From NCBI GenBank assembly GCA_025362495.1, contig JANYGI010000026.1, positions 167,911 to 231,910 of the forward strand: 64,000 nucleotides of DNA, given 5' to 3'. Origin of the DNA: Byssovorax sp. Lineage in GTDB: Bacteria > Myxococcota_A > Polyangia > Polyangiales > Polyangiaceae. The position numbers and the translations under genes were made by a program. Of the stretch, positions 39,512 to 48,250 are shown piece by piece (positions within the stretch are counted from its first letter, which is position 1; each line of letters starts with the position of its first letter). Below the pieces are notes generated by a model, which saw nothing but the letters and a program-made list of their open reading frames with translations, made no database searches and was not told where the DNA came from.

Positions 39512-40801
39512 ATGCCGCTGAACAGTGCAATGAACGCGGGCGTCTCCGGGCTCCAGGCCGAAGGCCAGGCGCTCGGGGTCGTCGGTGACAACGTGTCCAA
39601 CTCCAACACCGTCGGCTTCAAGGAGTCGCGCGCGCTCTTCGAGGACGTCCTCGGGAGCGCCGTCGGCGAGCGCGGCACCGTGGGGTCCGGTGTGCACATG
39701 ACCCGAGCCCAGCAGCTCTTCGCCCAGGGCTCGCTGCTCAACACCGGGCAACCGACGGATCTCGCGATCTCCGGCGACGGCTTCTTCGTCGTCCGCGGCG
39801 CCGTCAACGGCGTGAAGGGCGACTTCTACACGCGCGCCGGGCAGACCAACCTCGCCAAGGACGGCAGCCTGGTCAACCCCGGCGGGCTCGCGCTGGTCGG
39901 GTACAAGGTCAACAGCAATGGCACCTTCGGCCCGGCGCTCGCGCCGGTGCAGCTCACGACGGCGGCGCTGCCCCCCAAGCCTACCTCGATGCTCAAGCTC
40001 ACGGCCAACGTCGATGCCAACGCGCCGACACCGACGCTGCCCTTCGATCCGCTCAACCCCGCGGCGACGTCGAACTTCTCGACCAGCATGTCGGTCTACG
40101 ACTCGCTCGGTGGAGCCCACGCCGTCAGCGTCTACATGGTCAACAACGGGAGCGGCTCGTGGGACTACCACGCGCTCGCCAACGGGGCCGAGGTCGTCGG
40201 CGGCGCGCCGGGTCAGAGCGTCGAGATCGCGTCGGGGCAGCTGGCGTTCACGCCCGGCGGCGCGCTCCAGAGCGCGACCGTCACCACCGGCGGCACCGCC
40301 GATTTCGTCGGGGCGCAGCCGGGCCAGGCCCTGGCGTTCAACTTCGGGACGCCGATCGCCAGCGGCGGCACCGGCCTCGACGGGACGACCCAGTTCGCGT
40401 CACCGAGCAGCGTGTCCTCGCAGAGCCAGGACGGCTACGCGTCGGGCTCGCTCAGCGGCGTGGCGATCGACTCCAGCGGCATCGTCTCGGGCGTGTACAC
40501 CAACGGCCAGAAGGTCGCGGTCGCCCAGCTCGCCGTCGCCAAGTTCGTCTCCAATGACGGGCTCGGCCGCGCCGGCAACAACCTCTGGGTCGCCACGCGC
40601 GACTCCGGCGACGGCGCGCTCGGCACCGCCGGCAGCGGCGGCCGCGGCGCGATCGTGGCCGGCGCGCTCGAGCAGTCGAACGTCGACATCGCGCAGCAGT
40701 TCGTCGATCTCATCGGGCACCAGCGCTCGTTCCAGGCCTGCTCGAAGACGATCACGACCGTCGACGAGATGATGCAAGACCTCGTCAACCTCAAGCGCTG
40801 A
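39512..40801 (+). CDS. flgE: flagellar hook protein FlgE
   Basis: A 429-residue axial protein. The N-terminus SAMNAGVSGLQAEGQALGVVGDNVSNSNTVGFKESRALFED and the C-terminus GALEQSNVDIAQQFVDLIGHQRSFQACSKTITTVDEMMQDLV are those of FlgE. The inner region has the FlgE beta domain (STSMSVYDSLGGAHAVSVYMV). A C-terminal Cys replaces the usual residue in QACSK. An AGGAGAATTGAT site precedes the ATG. It forms the universal joint between rod and filament. Confidence 0.95.
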   Translation: MPLNSAMNAGVSGLQAEGQALGVVGDNVSNSNTVGFKESRALFEDVLGSAVGERGTVGSGVHMTRAQQLFAQGSLLNTGQPTDLAISGDGFFVVRGAVNGVKGDFYTRAGQTNLAKDGSLVNPGGLALVGYKVNSNGTFGPALAPVQLTTAALPPKPTSMLKLTANVDANAPTPTLPFDPLNPAATSNFSTSMSVYDSLGGAHAVSVYMVNNGSGSWDYHALANGAEVVGGAPGQSVEIASGQLAFTPGGALQSATVTTGGTADFVGAQPGQALAFNFGTPIASGGTGLDGTTQFASPSSVSSQSQDGYASGSLSGVAIDSSGIVSGVYTNGQKVAVAQLAVAKFVSNDGLGRAGNNLWVATRDSGDGALGTAGSGGRGAIVAGALEQSNVDIAQQFVDLIGHQRSFQACSKTITTVDEMMQDLVNLKR

Positions 40802-40811
40802 AAGAGGCGTC

Positions 40812-41300
40812 ATGTCCGAAGACGAAGCCAAGAAGGCCGCCGCCGCGGCCGCCGCGTCCGCGCCCGCGAAGAGCGGAAGGGGTGGCCCGCTCGCGCTGAT
40901 CATCCCGGCGATCCTCGCCGGCGGCGCGGCCTTCGGCGGCGCCCGGATCAGCGGGGGCCCGCCGCCGGTAGCGCACCCGGTCGAGGTCGCGGCCGAGATG
41001 CCGGGGCCGACGATTTCCCTCGAGCCGTTCCTGGTCACGATCCCGGACGGCGCCCGAGCGCACGTCGTCAAGCTGACGGTCGCCGTCGAGCTCAAGCACC
41101 TCGCCAAGGAGGAAGAGTTCAAGCCCTTCATCCCGAGGATCCGCGACGCGACGCTGACGTACCTGCGCTCGCTCAGCTTCGAGGAGGCGTCGTCGAGCGA
41201 TCATCTGGAGCAGATGCGGACCGACATCCGCGAGCGGCTCAAGACCATCGGGGCGACCGCGGTCGAAAACGTGTTGATCACCGACTTCGTCACCCAGTGA
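40812..41300 (+). CDS. fliL: basal body-associated protein FliL
   Basis: A 162-residue single-pass membrane protein: a Lys/Ala-rich cytoplasmic start, a membrane helix (PLALIIPAILAGGAAFGG), and a periplasmic FliL domain (ISLEPFLVTIPDG, LKLTVAVEL-like KLTVAVELKH, LRSLSFEEASSSDHLEQMRTDIRERL, VENVLITDFVTQ). It stabilises or supports stators. It overlaps fliM by 4 bp. Confidence 0.9.
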   Translation: MSEDEAKKAAAAAAASAPAKSGRGGPLALIIPAILAGGAAFGGARISGGPPPVAHPVEVAAEMPGPTISLEPFLVTIPDGARAHVVKLTVAVELKHLAKEEEFKPFIPRIRDATLTYLRSLSFEEASSSDHLEQMRTDIRERLKTIGATAVENVLITDFVTQ

Positions 41301-42190
41301 TCACCTCCAGCGAGGAGCCTCGCGAGCTGTTCGGCGTCACCACCGAAGGCCCGCTCCAGCGCGCGGTCAACACGCTCGACCGGCACGCGGCGTCGATGGC
41401 GGGCGCGATCCGCCGCTCGGTGCCGTTCCTGGTCCGCAGCGGCGTGCTCGTCACGCCCGACCCGGCGGTCGCCACGACCGCCTCGACGATCACCACCGAG
41501 ATGGCCGCGCCCACGTTCCTCGTGCACCTCGCGACCGATCCCGGTCACGTGCGCGGGATGCTCGTCTTCGGCGCCGAAGCGGTGAGCTTTCTCCTCGACG
41601 GGCTGCTCGGCGGCGACGGCTCGGCGCCGCCGATGCTCTCGCCCGAAGGCCTCACGGGGCCGCAGCGCGTGCTGCTCGGGCGCATCGCCGACGGCGTCGT
41701 CCAGGGCCTCTCGGCGGCGTGCGAGGCGAGCTCCGGCTTCCGCCTCGTGAAGGTCGCCGTCGCCGAAGAGGGCGGCGACGACGCCGCGCTCCTGTCGCTG
41801 GGCTTCCGGCTCGGCGCCGACGGCGGCTCCGGGCGCGTCGTCCTCGCGCTGAGCAAGGAGGCACTCCTCGGCGGCACGGCGCCGAAATCACGCACGACGT
41901 CCGCCGATCCGCGCATCGCCTCGGCGCTCGGCGCGGTCGAGATCGAGCTCGTCGCCGAGCTCGGCAAGGTGCGGATGAAGCTCGGCGATCTCGCGGCGCT
42001 GCGCGTGGGCCACGTCCTCGCGACGACGGTCCCCGTGGGCGGCGCCATCAAGCTGCGGAGCATGAGCTGCGAGCTCTTCCGCGGCTACCCCACCACCTCG
42101 GGCGGTCAGGTCGCGATCCGCATCGGCGGCGGCACGACACTTGAAGAGGTGGTCGTCGAACCCGCAAAGGAGACTGCGAACCATGAGTGA
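41297..42190 (+). CDS. fliM: flagellar motor switch protein FliM, N-terminally short
   Basis: A 297-residue protein. The middle (CheC-like) domain is present (MLVFGAEAVSFLLDGLLGGDG, QRVLLGRIADGVVQGL) and the C-terminal SpoA domain is recognisable (IELVAELGKVRMKLGDLAALRVGHVL, GQVAIRI). It lacks the N-terminal CheY-P-binding peptide (consensus LSQxEIDALL) and the segment after it, being about 35 residues shorter than usual. It starts at a GTG overlapping fliL by 4 bp. No other start upstream restores the peptide. Switch control by CheY may therefore differ. Confidence 0.88.
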   Translation: MITSSEEPRELFGVTTEGPLQRAVNTLDRHAASMAGAIRRSVPFLVRSGVLVTPDPAVATTASTITTEMAAPTFLVHLATDPGHVRGMLVFGAEAVSFLLDGLLGGDGSAPPMLSPEGLTGPQRVLLGRIADGVVQGLSAACEASSGFRLVKVAVAEEGGDDAALLSLGFRLGADGGSGRVVLALSKEALLGGTAPKSRTTSADPRIASALGAVEIELVAELGKVRMKLGDLAALRVGHVLATTVPVGGAIKLRSMSCELFRGYPTTSGGQVAIRIGGGTTLEEVVVEPAKETANHE

Positions 42191-42494
42191 CAGCGCCAGG
42201 CCCCCGGAAGAAGCGATCGTGCCCCAGCCCGTCGCCCTCGATGATCTCGGCGCGTTCCACGCGCTGCGCGACGTCGAGGTGGAGGTGGCCCTCGAGATCG
42301 GGCGCCGCCGGCTGCGCATCGCCGACGTCCTGCGCCTCGGCGTGGGGCAGATGGTGGAGCTGACCAAGGCCGCGGGCGAGCCGATCGACATCTACGTCAA
42401 CGGCCAGCTCCTCGGCCGCGGCAAGGCCATGGTCGTCAACGATCGCTACGGCGTCCGCATCACCGAGCTCTGCGCCCCGGGAGCCACGTCGTGA
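42183..42494 (+). CDS. fliN: flagellar motor switch protein FliN
   Basis: A 103-residue protein consisting of a SpoA domain: VEVEVALEIGRRRLRIADVLRLGVGQMVELTKAAGEPIDIYVNGQLLGRGKAMVVNDRYGVRI. This is a textbook FliN. It forms the bottom of the C ring with FliM. The ATG at 42183 lies inside the last codons of fliM (8-bp overlap) with GGAG upstream. The stop overlaps fliO by 4 bp. Confidence 0.95.
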   Translation: MSDSARPPEEAIVPQPVALDDLGAFHALRDVEVEVALEIGRRRLRIADVLRLGVGQMVELTKAAGEPIDIYVNGQLLGRGKAMVVNDRYGVRITELCAPGATS

Positions 42495-43270
42495 GCGCCC
42501 GCTTCACCCGCGCCGTCGGCGCCCTGACGCTCACTGTCGGCCTGTTGACGGCGGGCGCCGCGCTCGCTGACGAGGCCGCGACGCCGGCGCCGCCGGCCCC
42601 CGCGGCGACGCCGCTGGTCGTGCGCTCGTCGCACCCCGTCGAGCTCCAGCCCGAGGCGCCGAACACCATGCTCGGCATCAAGCTCGGCGTCGGCCTCGCC
42701 GTCGTCGGCGCGGGCCTCTGGGCCTGGAAGCGCCGCGGTCAGGCCGCCGCGGTCCGCCCGCGCACATTGACGATCTCCGCCCGCAAGGCCGTCGGTGTGC
42801 GCAGCGAGCTGCTCGTCGTCGAGATCGATGGCCACAGCATCCTGCTCGGCGTGACGCCGGGCTCGATCCAGCGGCTCGCCACGCTGCCCGACGCCCTCGG
42901 CGCCGACTCGTTGATGGAGGAGCCCGACGTCGACACCGAGCCCGGCTTCTCGCTGCCGCGCGCGGCCATGGCGACGCCGACGCCTGCGCCCCCGTCCGCC
43001 ACCACGAACGCACGCCTCTTCGAGCGCGAGCGCGAGCGTGAGCGTGAGCGCGAGCGCGAGCCCGAGTCGCGCCCGTCGAATCGCCTCGAGGTGTCCACCC
43101 CGCGCCGCGCCGAGATCCCGCCTCCGCGCCGCGTCGATTCGCCTCCTCCGCCGCCGCCGGCAGCAGGGCGCACCGAGACGCGCGCCCGCGCTATCACGCC
43201 CGTGCGCAAGGACACCGCGCAGATGGAGCGACAGATCCGCGGCCTGCTCCGCGCCGGCCGCGCCTCGTGA
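42491..43270 (+). CDS. fliO: flagellar biosynthesis protein FliO
   Basis: A 259-residue membrane protein. An N-terminal hydrophobic signal-like segment (ALTLTVGLLTAGAALA) and a second membrane helix (MLGIKLGVGLAVVGAGLWAW) precede the FliO cytoplasmic core (LTISARKAVGVRSELLVVEIDGHSILLGVTPGSIQRLATL). Then comes an unusual C-terminal extension with an ER repeat (EREREREREREREPES) and a Pro-rich part. FliO helps assemble FliP. Position before fliPQR supports the call. GTG start overlapping fliN. Confidence 0.9.
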   Translation: MSARFTRAVGALTLTVGLLTAGAALADEAATPAPPAPAATPLVVRSSHPVELQPEAPNTMLGIKLGVGLAVVGAGLWAWKRRGQAAAVRPRTLTISARKAVGVRSELLVVEIDGHSILLGVTPGSIQRLATLPDALGADSLMEEPDVDTEPGFSLPRAAMATPTPAPPSATTNARLFEREREREREREREPESRPSNRLEVSTPRRAEIPPPRRVDSPPPPPPAAGRTETRARAITPVRKDTAQMERQIRGLLRAGRAS

Positions 43271-44004
43271 AGCGCGGCCTCGCGCTCGCTTCGGCCATCG
43301 CGGTGATCGTCACCGCGACGGTCGCTGCGGCGGCGCCGGCCGCTGCGGCGGGGCCCGAGCTCGGCGCGCTCGCGACGGGCCTGACGCCGCCGCTGAAGAT
43401 CCTCGCGCTGATGACGCTCCTGTCGCTGCTGCCGGCGCTGGTGCTCACCATGACGTCGTTCATGCGCGTCGTGATCGTCCTCGGCTTCGTCCGCCAGGGG
43501 ATCGGCGTGCAGCAGACGCCGCCGAACCAGGTCATCGTCGGCATCGCCCTGTTCCTGACGATGTTCACGATGGCCCCGGTGACGGCGGCGATCGCCCGCG
43601 ACGCGTACGAGCCGTACTCGTCCGGCAAGATCACCGAGCAAGAGGCCATCGATCGCGCCAGCACGCCGCTGCGATCGTTCATGCTGCGGCAGACCCGCGA
43701 GGCCGATCTAGCGCTGTTCTACGAGGCCGCGCGCGTGCCGCTGCCGAAGGTCGAGGAGGACGTGCCGATGCGGATCGTCGTGCCGGCCTTCGTCGTCAGC
43801 GAGCTGACGACCTCGTTCCAGATGGGCGTCCTCGTGCTGCTCCCGTTCCTGGTGATCGATCTCGCCGTCTCGTCGACGCTGATGTCGATGGGCATGATGA
43901 TGGTGCCTCCATCGAGCATCGCCCTGCCGATCAAGCTGCTCCTGTTCGTCGTCGTCGACGGGTGGAACCTGCTCATCGGCTCGCTCCTGCGGAGCTTCAC
44001 ATGA
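43267..44004 (+). CDS. fliP: flagellar export gate protein FliP
   Basis: A 245-residue membrane protein with signal-like N-terminus and four helices. It shows LMTLLSLLPALVLTMTSFMRVVIVLGFVRQGIGVQQTPPNQVIVGIALFLTMF, FVVSELTTSFQMGVLVLLPFLVIDL and MGMMMVPPSSIALPIKLLLFVVVDGWNLL, the FliP/SctR signatures. It forms the core of the export gate with FliQ and FliR. GTG start overlapping fliO; stop overlaps fliQ (ATGA). Confidence 0.97.
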   Translation: MKRGLALASAIAVIVTATVAAAAPAAAAGPELGALATGLTPPLKILALMTLLSLLPALVLTMTSFMRVVIVLGFVRQGIGVQQTPPNQVIVGIALFLTMFTMAPVTAAIARDAYEPYSSGKITEQEAIDRASTPLRSFMLRQTREADLALFYEAARVPLPKVEEDVPMRIVVPAFVVSELTTSFQMGVLVLLPFLVIDLAVSSTLMSMGMMMVPPSSIALPIKLLLFVVVDGWNLLIGSLLRSFT

Positions 44005-44270
44005 GCCCCGATCACGCGCTGGCGCTCTTCGCGGGGCTGTTCCGGGTCACGCTCCTCGTCAGCGGGCCGATCCTGATAGCGGCCCTCGTGGGCGGCGTCG
44101 TCGTCGGCATCCTCCAGACCGCGACGCAGATCAACGAGAGCAGCATCGCCTACGCCGTGAAGGGCGCGGTGGTGCTGGCCACGCTGCTCTTGCTCGGGCC
44201 GACGATCGCCGCGTCGGTCGTCACGTACACGCGCACCACGCTCGAGTCCGTCGCCCTCGTGGTGCGCTGA
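44001..44270 (+). CDS. fliQ: flagellar export gate protein FliQ
   Basis: An 89-residue protein with two membrane helices (LFRVTLLVSGPILIAALVGGVVVGILQTATQINESS, VVLATLLLLGPTIAASVVTY). The TQINE motif between helices is diagnostic of FliQ/SctS. It packs around the FliP-FliR core. It overlaps fliP by 4 bp and fliR by 1 bp. Confidence 0.96.
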   Translation: MSPDHALALFAGLFRVTLLVSGPILIAALVGGVVVGILQTATQINESSIAYAVKGAVVLATLLLLGPTIAASVVTYTRTTLESVALVVR

Positions 44271-45046
44271 TGCTCGAGGCGCTGATCCTCGGCCGCGCGG
44301 CCACGTTCGCGCTGGTGGTGTCGCGGATCGCAGGGTTCGTCGCCGTCTCGCCGTTCCCCGGGAACGACGTGCCGGTGACCCAGCGCATCGGCCTCGTCGC
44401 GGTGTTCTCGCTCCTGGTCACCTCGATGGCGATCCCCTCGGCGGCCTCGCCCGCGCTCGACCTCACGGTGGTCATCCCCGCCGCCACCGAGCTCGGGGTC
44501 GGCCTGGCGATCGGCCTCGCGTTCCGCTTCACGCTCGCCGTGGCCGACGTGCTCGGCGGGGTGCTCTCGCACTCGATCGGCCTCGGGACGCCGTCGCTCT
44601 TCAACCCCGCGCTCGGCACGCAGGACACCTCGCTCGGCCACATCACCGGCGCGTTCACCATGCTCCTCGCCCTCGGGATCGGCGCTCACCGCACCGTGCT
44701 CGGCTACCTGCTCGAGTCGTTCCGCGCGCTCCCGGTCGGCCGCGCCTGCGCGCTGCCCGCCGTCGCCCCGCTGCTCATCAGCCTCGCCGACGCCTCGATC
44801 CTCGCGGGCGTGCGCCTGGCGATGCCGGTCCTGGCCATGTCGGTGGCGATCCAGGTGGCCCTGGCGATGCTCGCGCGCGCGGCGCCGTCGCTCCAGATCT
44901 TCAGCATCGGCTTCACCATGCTCCTGCTCGCGGGCCTCTCCACGCTCGAGGTCTCGCTCCGCGGCATCGGCGTCGGCCTGGTCGAGCACGTCGCGACCCT
45001 GGCGACGACCCTCGATCGGCTCTTCCTCGCGCTGTCGGGAGGGTAG
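44270..45046 (+). CDS. fliR: flagellar export gate protein FliR
   Basis: A 258-residue membrane protein with six predicted helices. It shows ALVVSRIAGFVAVSPFPGNDVPVTQRIGLVAVFSLLV at the N-terminus, ELGVGLAIGLAFRFTLAVADVLGGVLSHSIGLG and a third-position IQVALAMLARAAPSLQIFSIGFTM. These are FliR/SctT features. It completes the FliPQR pore. TGATG junction with fliQ; flhB follows after 4 bp. Confidence 0.95.
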   Translation: MLEALILGRAATFALVVSRIAGFVAVSPFPGNDVPVTQRIGLVAVFSLLVTSMAIPSAASPALDLTVVIPAATELGVGLAIGLAFRFTLAVADVLGGVLSHSIGLGTPSLFNPALGTQDTSLGHITGAFTMLLALGIGAHRTVLGYLLESFRALPVGRACALPAVAPLLISLADASILAGVRLAMPVLAMSVAIQVALAMLARAAPSLQIFSIGFTMLLLAGLSTLEVSLRGIGVGLVEHVATLATTLDRLFLALSGG

Positions 45047-45050
45047 GGCG

Positions 45051-46130
45051 GTGGCCGACGACAGCGGCGAAAAGTCCCACGATCCGACCGATCACCGCCG
45101 CGAAGAGTTCCACAAGCAGGGCCGCTTCGCGCGCTCCCGCGATCTCGGGAGCCTCGCGGCGATGGCCGCGGCGATCGCCGCGCTGCTCGGGCTGCGCGAG
45201 GAGATCTCGCGCGCGATCGATCTGCTGTTCGCGCGCACCCACGGCGATCTGACGGCGCTGGTGCGCGGCGACGGCTCGCTCGTCTGGAGGACGGCGTGGG
45301 CCGCGCTCGCCGCCGTCGCGGTGCCCGCGGCCGTCGCGGCGGCCCTCGGCGGCATCGTGGCCGGCGTGGCCCAGACCGGGATCCGCTTCGACACCGACAT
45401 GCTCGATTTCAAGCCCGAGCGCCTCAACCCGCTGCCGCGGCTCGGCGAGATGTTCTCGCCCAAGAAGGCCGCGACCGAGACGGTGATGGCGCTGCTCCGC
45501 GTCGGCGTGGTCGGGTACGTCGCGTACTCCACGCTCCTCGCCGAGGTCCCCGCGTTCCTGACGTTGACGTTCGCGAGCCCGGTCGTGGCCACGCGCGATC
45601 TCCTGGCCGCGGTGCTGCGGATGGTCCTGCGCATCCTCGGCGCGCTGGCGATCATCTCCGTCGCCGACTACGCGCAGAGCCGCTTCTTCCTCGAGCGCGA
45701 GATGCGCATGTCGCTGAAGGAGCTGAAGGAGGAGATGCGCTCGCAGGAGGGCGATCCGAAGGCCAAGGGCCGCATGCGCGGCCGCCAGCGGGCGCTGGCG
45801 CGGAGCCGGATGCTCGGCGATGTCAAGAAGGCCGATGTCGTCGTCACGAACCCGACGCACGTCGCCGTCGCGCTCCGCTACCGCGAGGGCGATCCCGCGC
45901 CGATGGTCATCGCCAAGGGCCACGACGAGGTGGCGCTCCACATCCGCCGCGAGGCGCGTCGACATGGGATCCCGATCCTCGAGAGCCGCGCGCTCGCCCG
46001 GGCCCTCGACGCCGAGGTCAAGATCGGCAAGCCGATCCCCGGCGCGCATTTCGCCGCGGTCGCGCACGTCCTCGCCTTCGTGTTCCGGCTGCGCGGTCGA
46101 CGCCCCGGCGGCGGTACACGTCGTGCTTGA
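45051..46130 (+). CDS. flhB: flagellar export switch protein FlhB
   Basis: A 359-residue protein: cytoplasmic N-terminus with EEFHKQGRFARSRDLG, four membrane helices, then the cytoplasmic linker (LKELKEEMRSQEGDPKAKGRMRGRQRALAR) and the autocleavage motif TNPTHVAVALRY near residue 268. FlhB switches export from rod/hook to filament substrates together with FliK. Start is GTG 45051 (the ORF codes MADDSGEKSH). It is followed by flhA after 8 bp. All key residues are present. Confidence 0.96.
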   Translation: MADDSGEKSHDPTDHRREEFHKQGRFARSRDLGSLAAMAAAIAALLGLREEISRAIDLLFARTHGDLTALVRGDGSLVWRTAWAALAAVAVPAAVAAALGGIVAGVAQTGIRFDTDMLDFKPERLNPLPRLGEMFSPKKAATETVMALLRVGVVGYVAYSTLLAEVPAFLTLTFASPVVATRDLLAAVLRMVLRILGALAIISVADYAQSRFFLEREMRMSLKELKEEMRSQEGDPKAKGRMRGRQRALARSRMLGDVKKADVVVTNPTHVAVALRYREGDPAPMVIAKGHDEVALHIRREARRHGIPILESRALARALDAEVKIGKPIPGAHFAAVAHVLAFVFRLRGRRPGGGTRRA

Positions 46131-46138
46131 GCCGAGGC

Positions 46139-48250
46139 GTGAGCCTCGACGCTGCTGCCCCACCGATCGCTGAAAAGCGTGCCGACCTGATCGTCCCGCT
46201 CGGCATCATCGGCATCGTCTTGATGATGGTGCTGCCGGTGCCGGCGCCCCTCCTCGACGCGCTGCTGGCGTGCTCGATCGCCCTGGCGATCGGGGTGTTC
46301 TTGACGGCGCTCTTCATCGAGGACGCGCTCGAGTTCAGCGCCTTCCCGGCCATCGTGCTCACCGCGACGCTGCTGCGGCTGAGCCTCAACGTGGCCACGA
46401 CGCGGCTGATCCTGCTTCACGGCGCGGAGGGCCACGGCGCCGCCGGCGAGATGGTCGAGGCCTTCGGGCGCTTCGTCGTCGGCGGCAACATCGTCGTCGG
46501 CCTGGTGATCTTCCTGATCCTGGTCGTGATCAATTTCATCGTCGTGACCAAGGGCGCGGGCCGCGTCGCCGAGGTCGCGGCGCGCTTCACCCTCGACGCG
46601 ATGCCGGGCAAGCAGATGGCGGTCGACGCCGATCTCTCGTCGGGCGCGATCACCCAGGAGCAGGCCCGCGCGCGGCGCAAATTCCTCGAGCGCGAGGCGG
46701 ACTTCTACGGCGCGATGGACGGCGCCAGCAAGTTCGTCCACGGCGACGCGATCGCCGGCCTCCTGATCACCGCGATCAACCTCATCGGCGGCCTGATCCT
46801 CGGCCTCGCGGCGGGCCTCAGCCTCTCGAAGTCGGCCGAGACGTTCTCGGTGCTCAGCGTCGGCGACGCGCTGGTCTCGCAGATCCCTGCGCTCCTGATC
46901 TCGGCCGGCTCGGGCATCGTCGTCACGCGCAGCGCCACGGGCGAGCCCCTCGGCCGCGCCTTCACGACGCAGCTCCTCGGCCGTCGGCGCGTCGTCGGTA
47001 TGACTGCCGGGATCTTGACAGTGCTCGGCCTCATCCCCGGCGTCCCGCTGCTCCCGTGCATGCTGATCGCCGGCGGGCTCGTCGTCATCGCGCGCCGGCT
47101 CGGCAACGAGCGCAAGGCGGCGGTGTCGACCTCGATCCTCGCGGGCGCCGAGCCCAAGCGCGCCACCGGCGAGGAGATCGACGGCGCGCTCGCTGTCGAC
47201 CTGTTGACACTGGAGCTCGGCTACGAGCTCGTGACGCTCGCGGACCCGGCGCGCGGCGGCACGCTGCTCGAGCGCGTGGCCATCCTTCGCAAGGATCTCG
47301 CGAGCGAGTGCGGCATCGTCGTCCCGCCGATCCACGTCTGCGACAACCTCCAGCTCAACCCGGGCGCGTACCGCGTGCTGCTCTCGGGCAACGAGATCGG
47401 CGCCGGCGAGTGCCGCGCCGGCAGCCTCCTCGCGATCGACTCCGAGGGCCGCGCCCCCGAAATCGAGGGCGAGCGCACCAAGGATCCGACGTTCGGCCTG
47501 CCCGCGCTCTGGATCCAGCCGCGGGGCCGCGAGATGGCCGAGACGCTCGGCTACGCGGTCGTCGATCACGCGACCGTGATGGCCACCCACCTCGGCGAGC
47601 TGCTCCGCGGCGCGGGCCACCGGCTCCTCGGTCGCCAGGAGGTCCAGCACCTCCTCGACGTCCTCGCGCGCCGCTCTCCCAAGCTCGTGGATGACGTGGT
47701 TCCGAACTTGCTATCGCTGGGTGATGTGCTGCGCATCCTTCGCAACCTGCTCCGTGAGCGCCAGTCGATCCGCGATCTGCGGACGATCCTCGAGGCGCTC
47801 GCCGACCTCACCGGGCAGACCAAGGATCCCGAGCAGCTCACCGAGCTGGTGCGCGAGCGCCTCGCCTCGCACATCACCTCGCGCGTGAAGGGCCTCGACG
47901 GCTCGGTCGCCGCGCTCTCGCTCGATCCGCGCCTCGAAGAGACGCTCCGCCGCTCGCTCCGCGACATCGCCGCCGGCGCGGGCGGGGCGCTCGATCCCGA
48001 CCTGCTCCGCGGCCTCGCGGTGTCGGCCGAGGCCGCGATGGTGAAGTTCAACGTGCTCGGCGCGCAGCCCGTCCTGATCACGCCCCCCGATCTCCGGCGC
48101 TACGTGCGCGCCATCTTCGAGCGAAAGCTCCCGCAGCTCTGGATCCTTTCCTTCCGCGAGCTCGAGGCCGGCGCACCCCTTCGTGTCCTCGAAACACTCT
48201 CGGCCGTGTCGTCCCCGGTCATCGCTCAGCAAGGAGCCACCCCGTCATGA
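46139..48250 (+). CDS. flhA: flagellar export gate protein FlhA
   Basis: A 703-residue protein with eight N-terminal membrane helices and a large cytoplasmic domain. The FHIPEP region reads LRLSLNVATTRLILL, VGGNIVVGLVIFLILVVINFIVVTKGAGRVAEVAARFTLDAMPGKQMAVDADL, then ARRKFLEREADFYGAMDGASKFVHGDAIAG. The cytoplasmic part has GLPALWIQPRGREMAE and EVQHLLDVL. It is the docking platform for chaperone-substrate pairs. The GTG at 46139 (GAGG upstream) is chosen. It overlaps flhF by 4 bp. Confidence 0.97.
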   Translation: MSLDAAAPPIAEKRADLIVPLGIIGIVLMMVLPVPAPLLDALLACSIALAIGVFLTALFIEDALEFSAFPAIVLTATLLRLSLNVATTRLILLHGAEGHGAAGEMVEAFGRFVVGGNIVVGLVIFLILVVINFIVVTKGAGRVAEVAARFTLDAMPGKQMAVDADLSSGAITQEQARARRKFLEREADFYGAMDGASKFVHGDAIAGLLITAINLIGGLILGLAAGLSLSKSAETFSVLSVGDALVSQIPALLISAGSGIVVTRSATGEPLGRAFTTQLLGRRRVVGMTAGILTVLGLIPGVPLLPCMLIAGGLVVIARRLGNERKAAVSTSILAGAEPKRATGEEIDGALAVDLLTLELGYELVTLADPARGGTLLERVAILRKDLASECGIVVPPIHVCDNLQLNPGAYRVLLSGNEIGAGECRAGSLLAIDSEGRAPEIEGERTKDPTFGLPALWIQPRGREMAETLGYAVVDHATVMATHLGELLRGAGHRLLGRQEVQHLLDVLARRSPKLVDDVVPNLLSLGDVLRILRNLLRERQSIRDLRTILEALADLTGQTKDPEQLTELVRERLASHITSRVKGLDGSVAALSLDPRLEETLRRSLRDIAAGAGGALDPDLLRGLAVSAEAAMVKFNVLGAQPVLITPPDLRRYVRAIFERKLPQLWILSFRELEAGAPLRVLETLSAVSSPVIAQQGATPS

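Noticed and set aside
45296..46138. Long in-frame extension upstream of flhA
   Set aside because: It lies out of frame inside flhB; the FlhA N-terminus and a GAGG site support the GTG at 46139.
34343..48250. Non-flagellar type III secretion (injectisome) genes
   Set aside because: FliG, FliM, FliK, FlgD, FlgE, FlhF and FliA are interleaved, and no secretin or needle gene is present.
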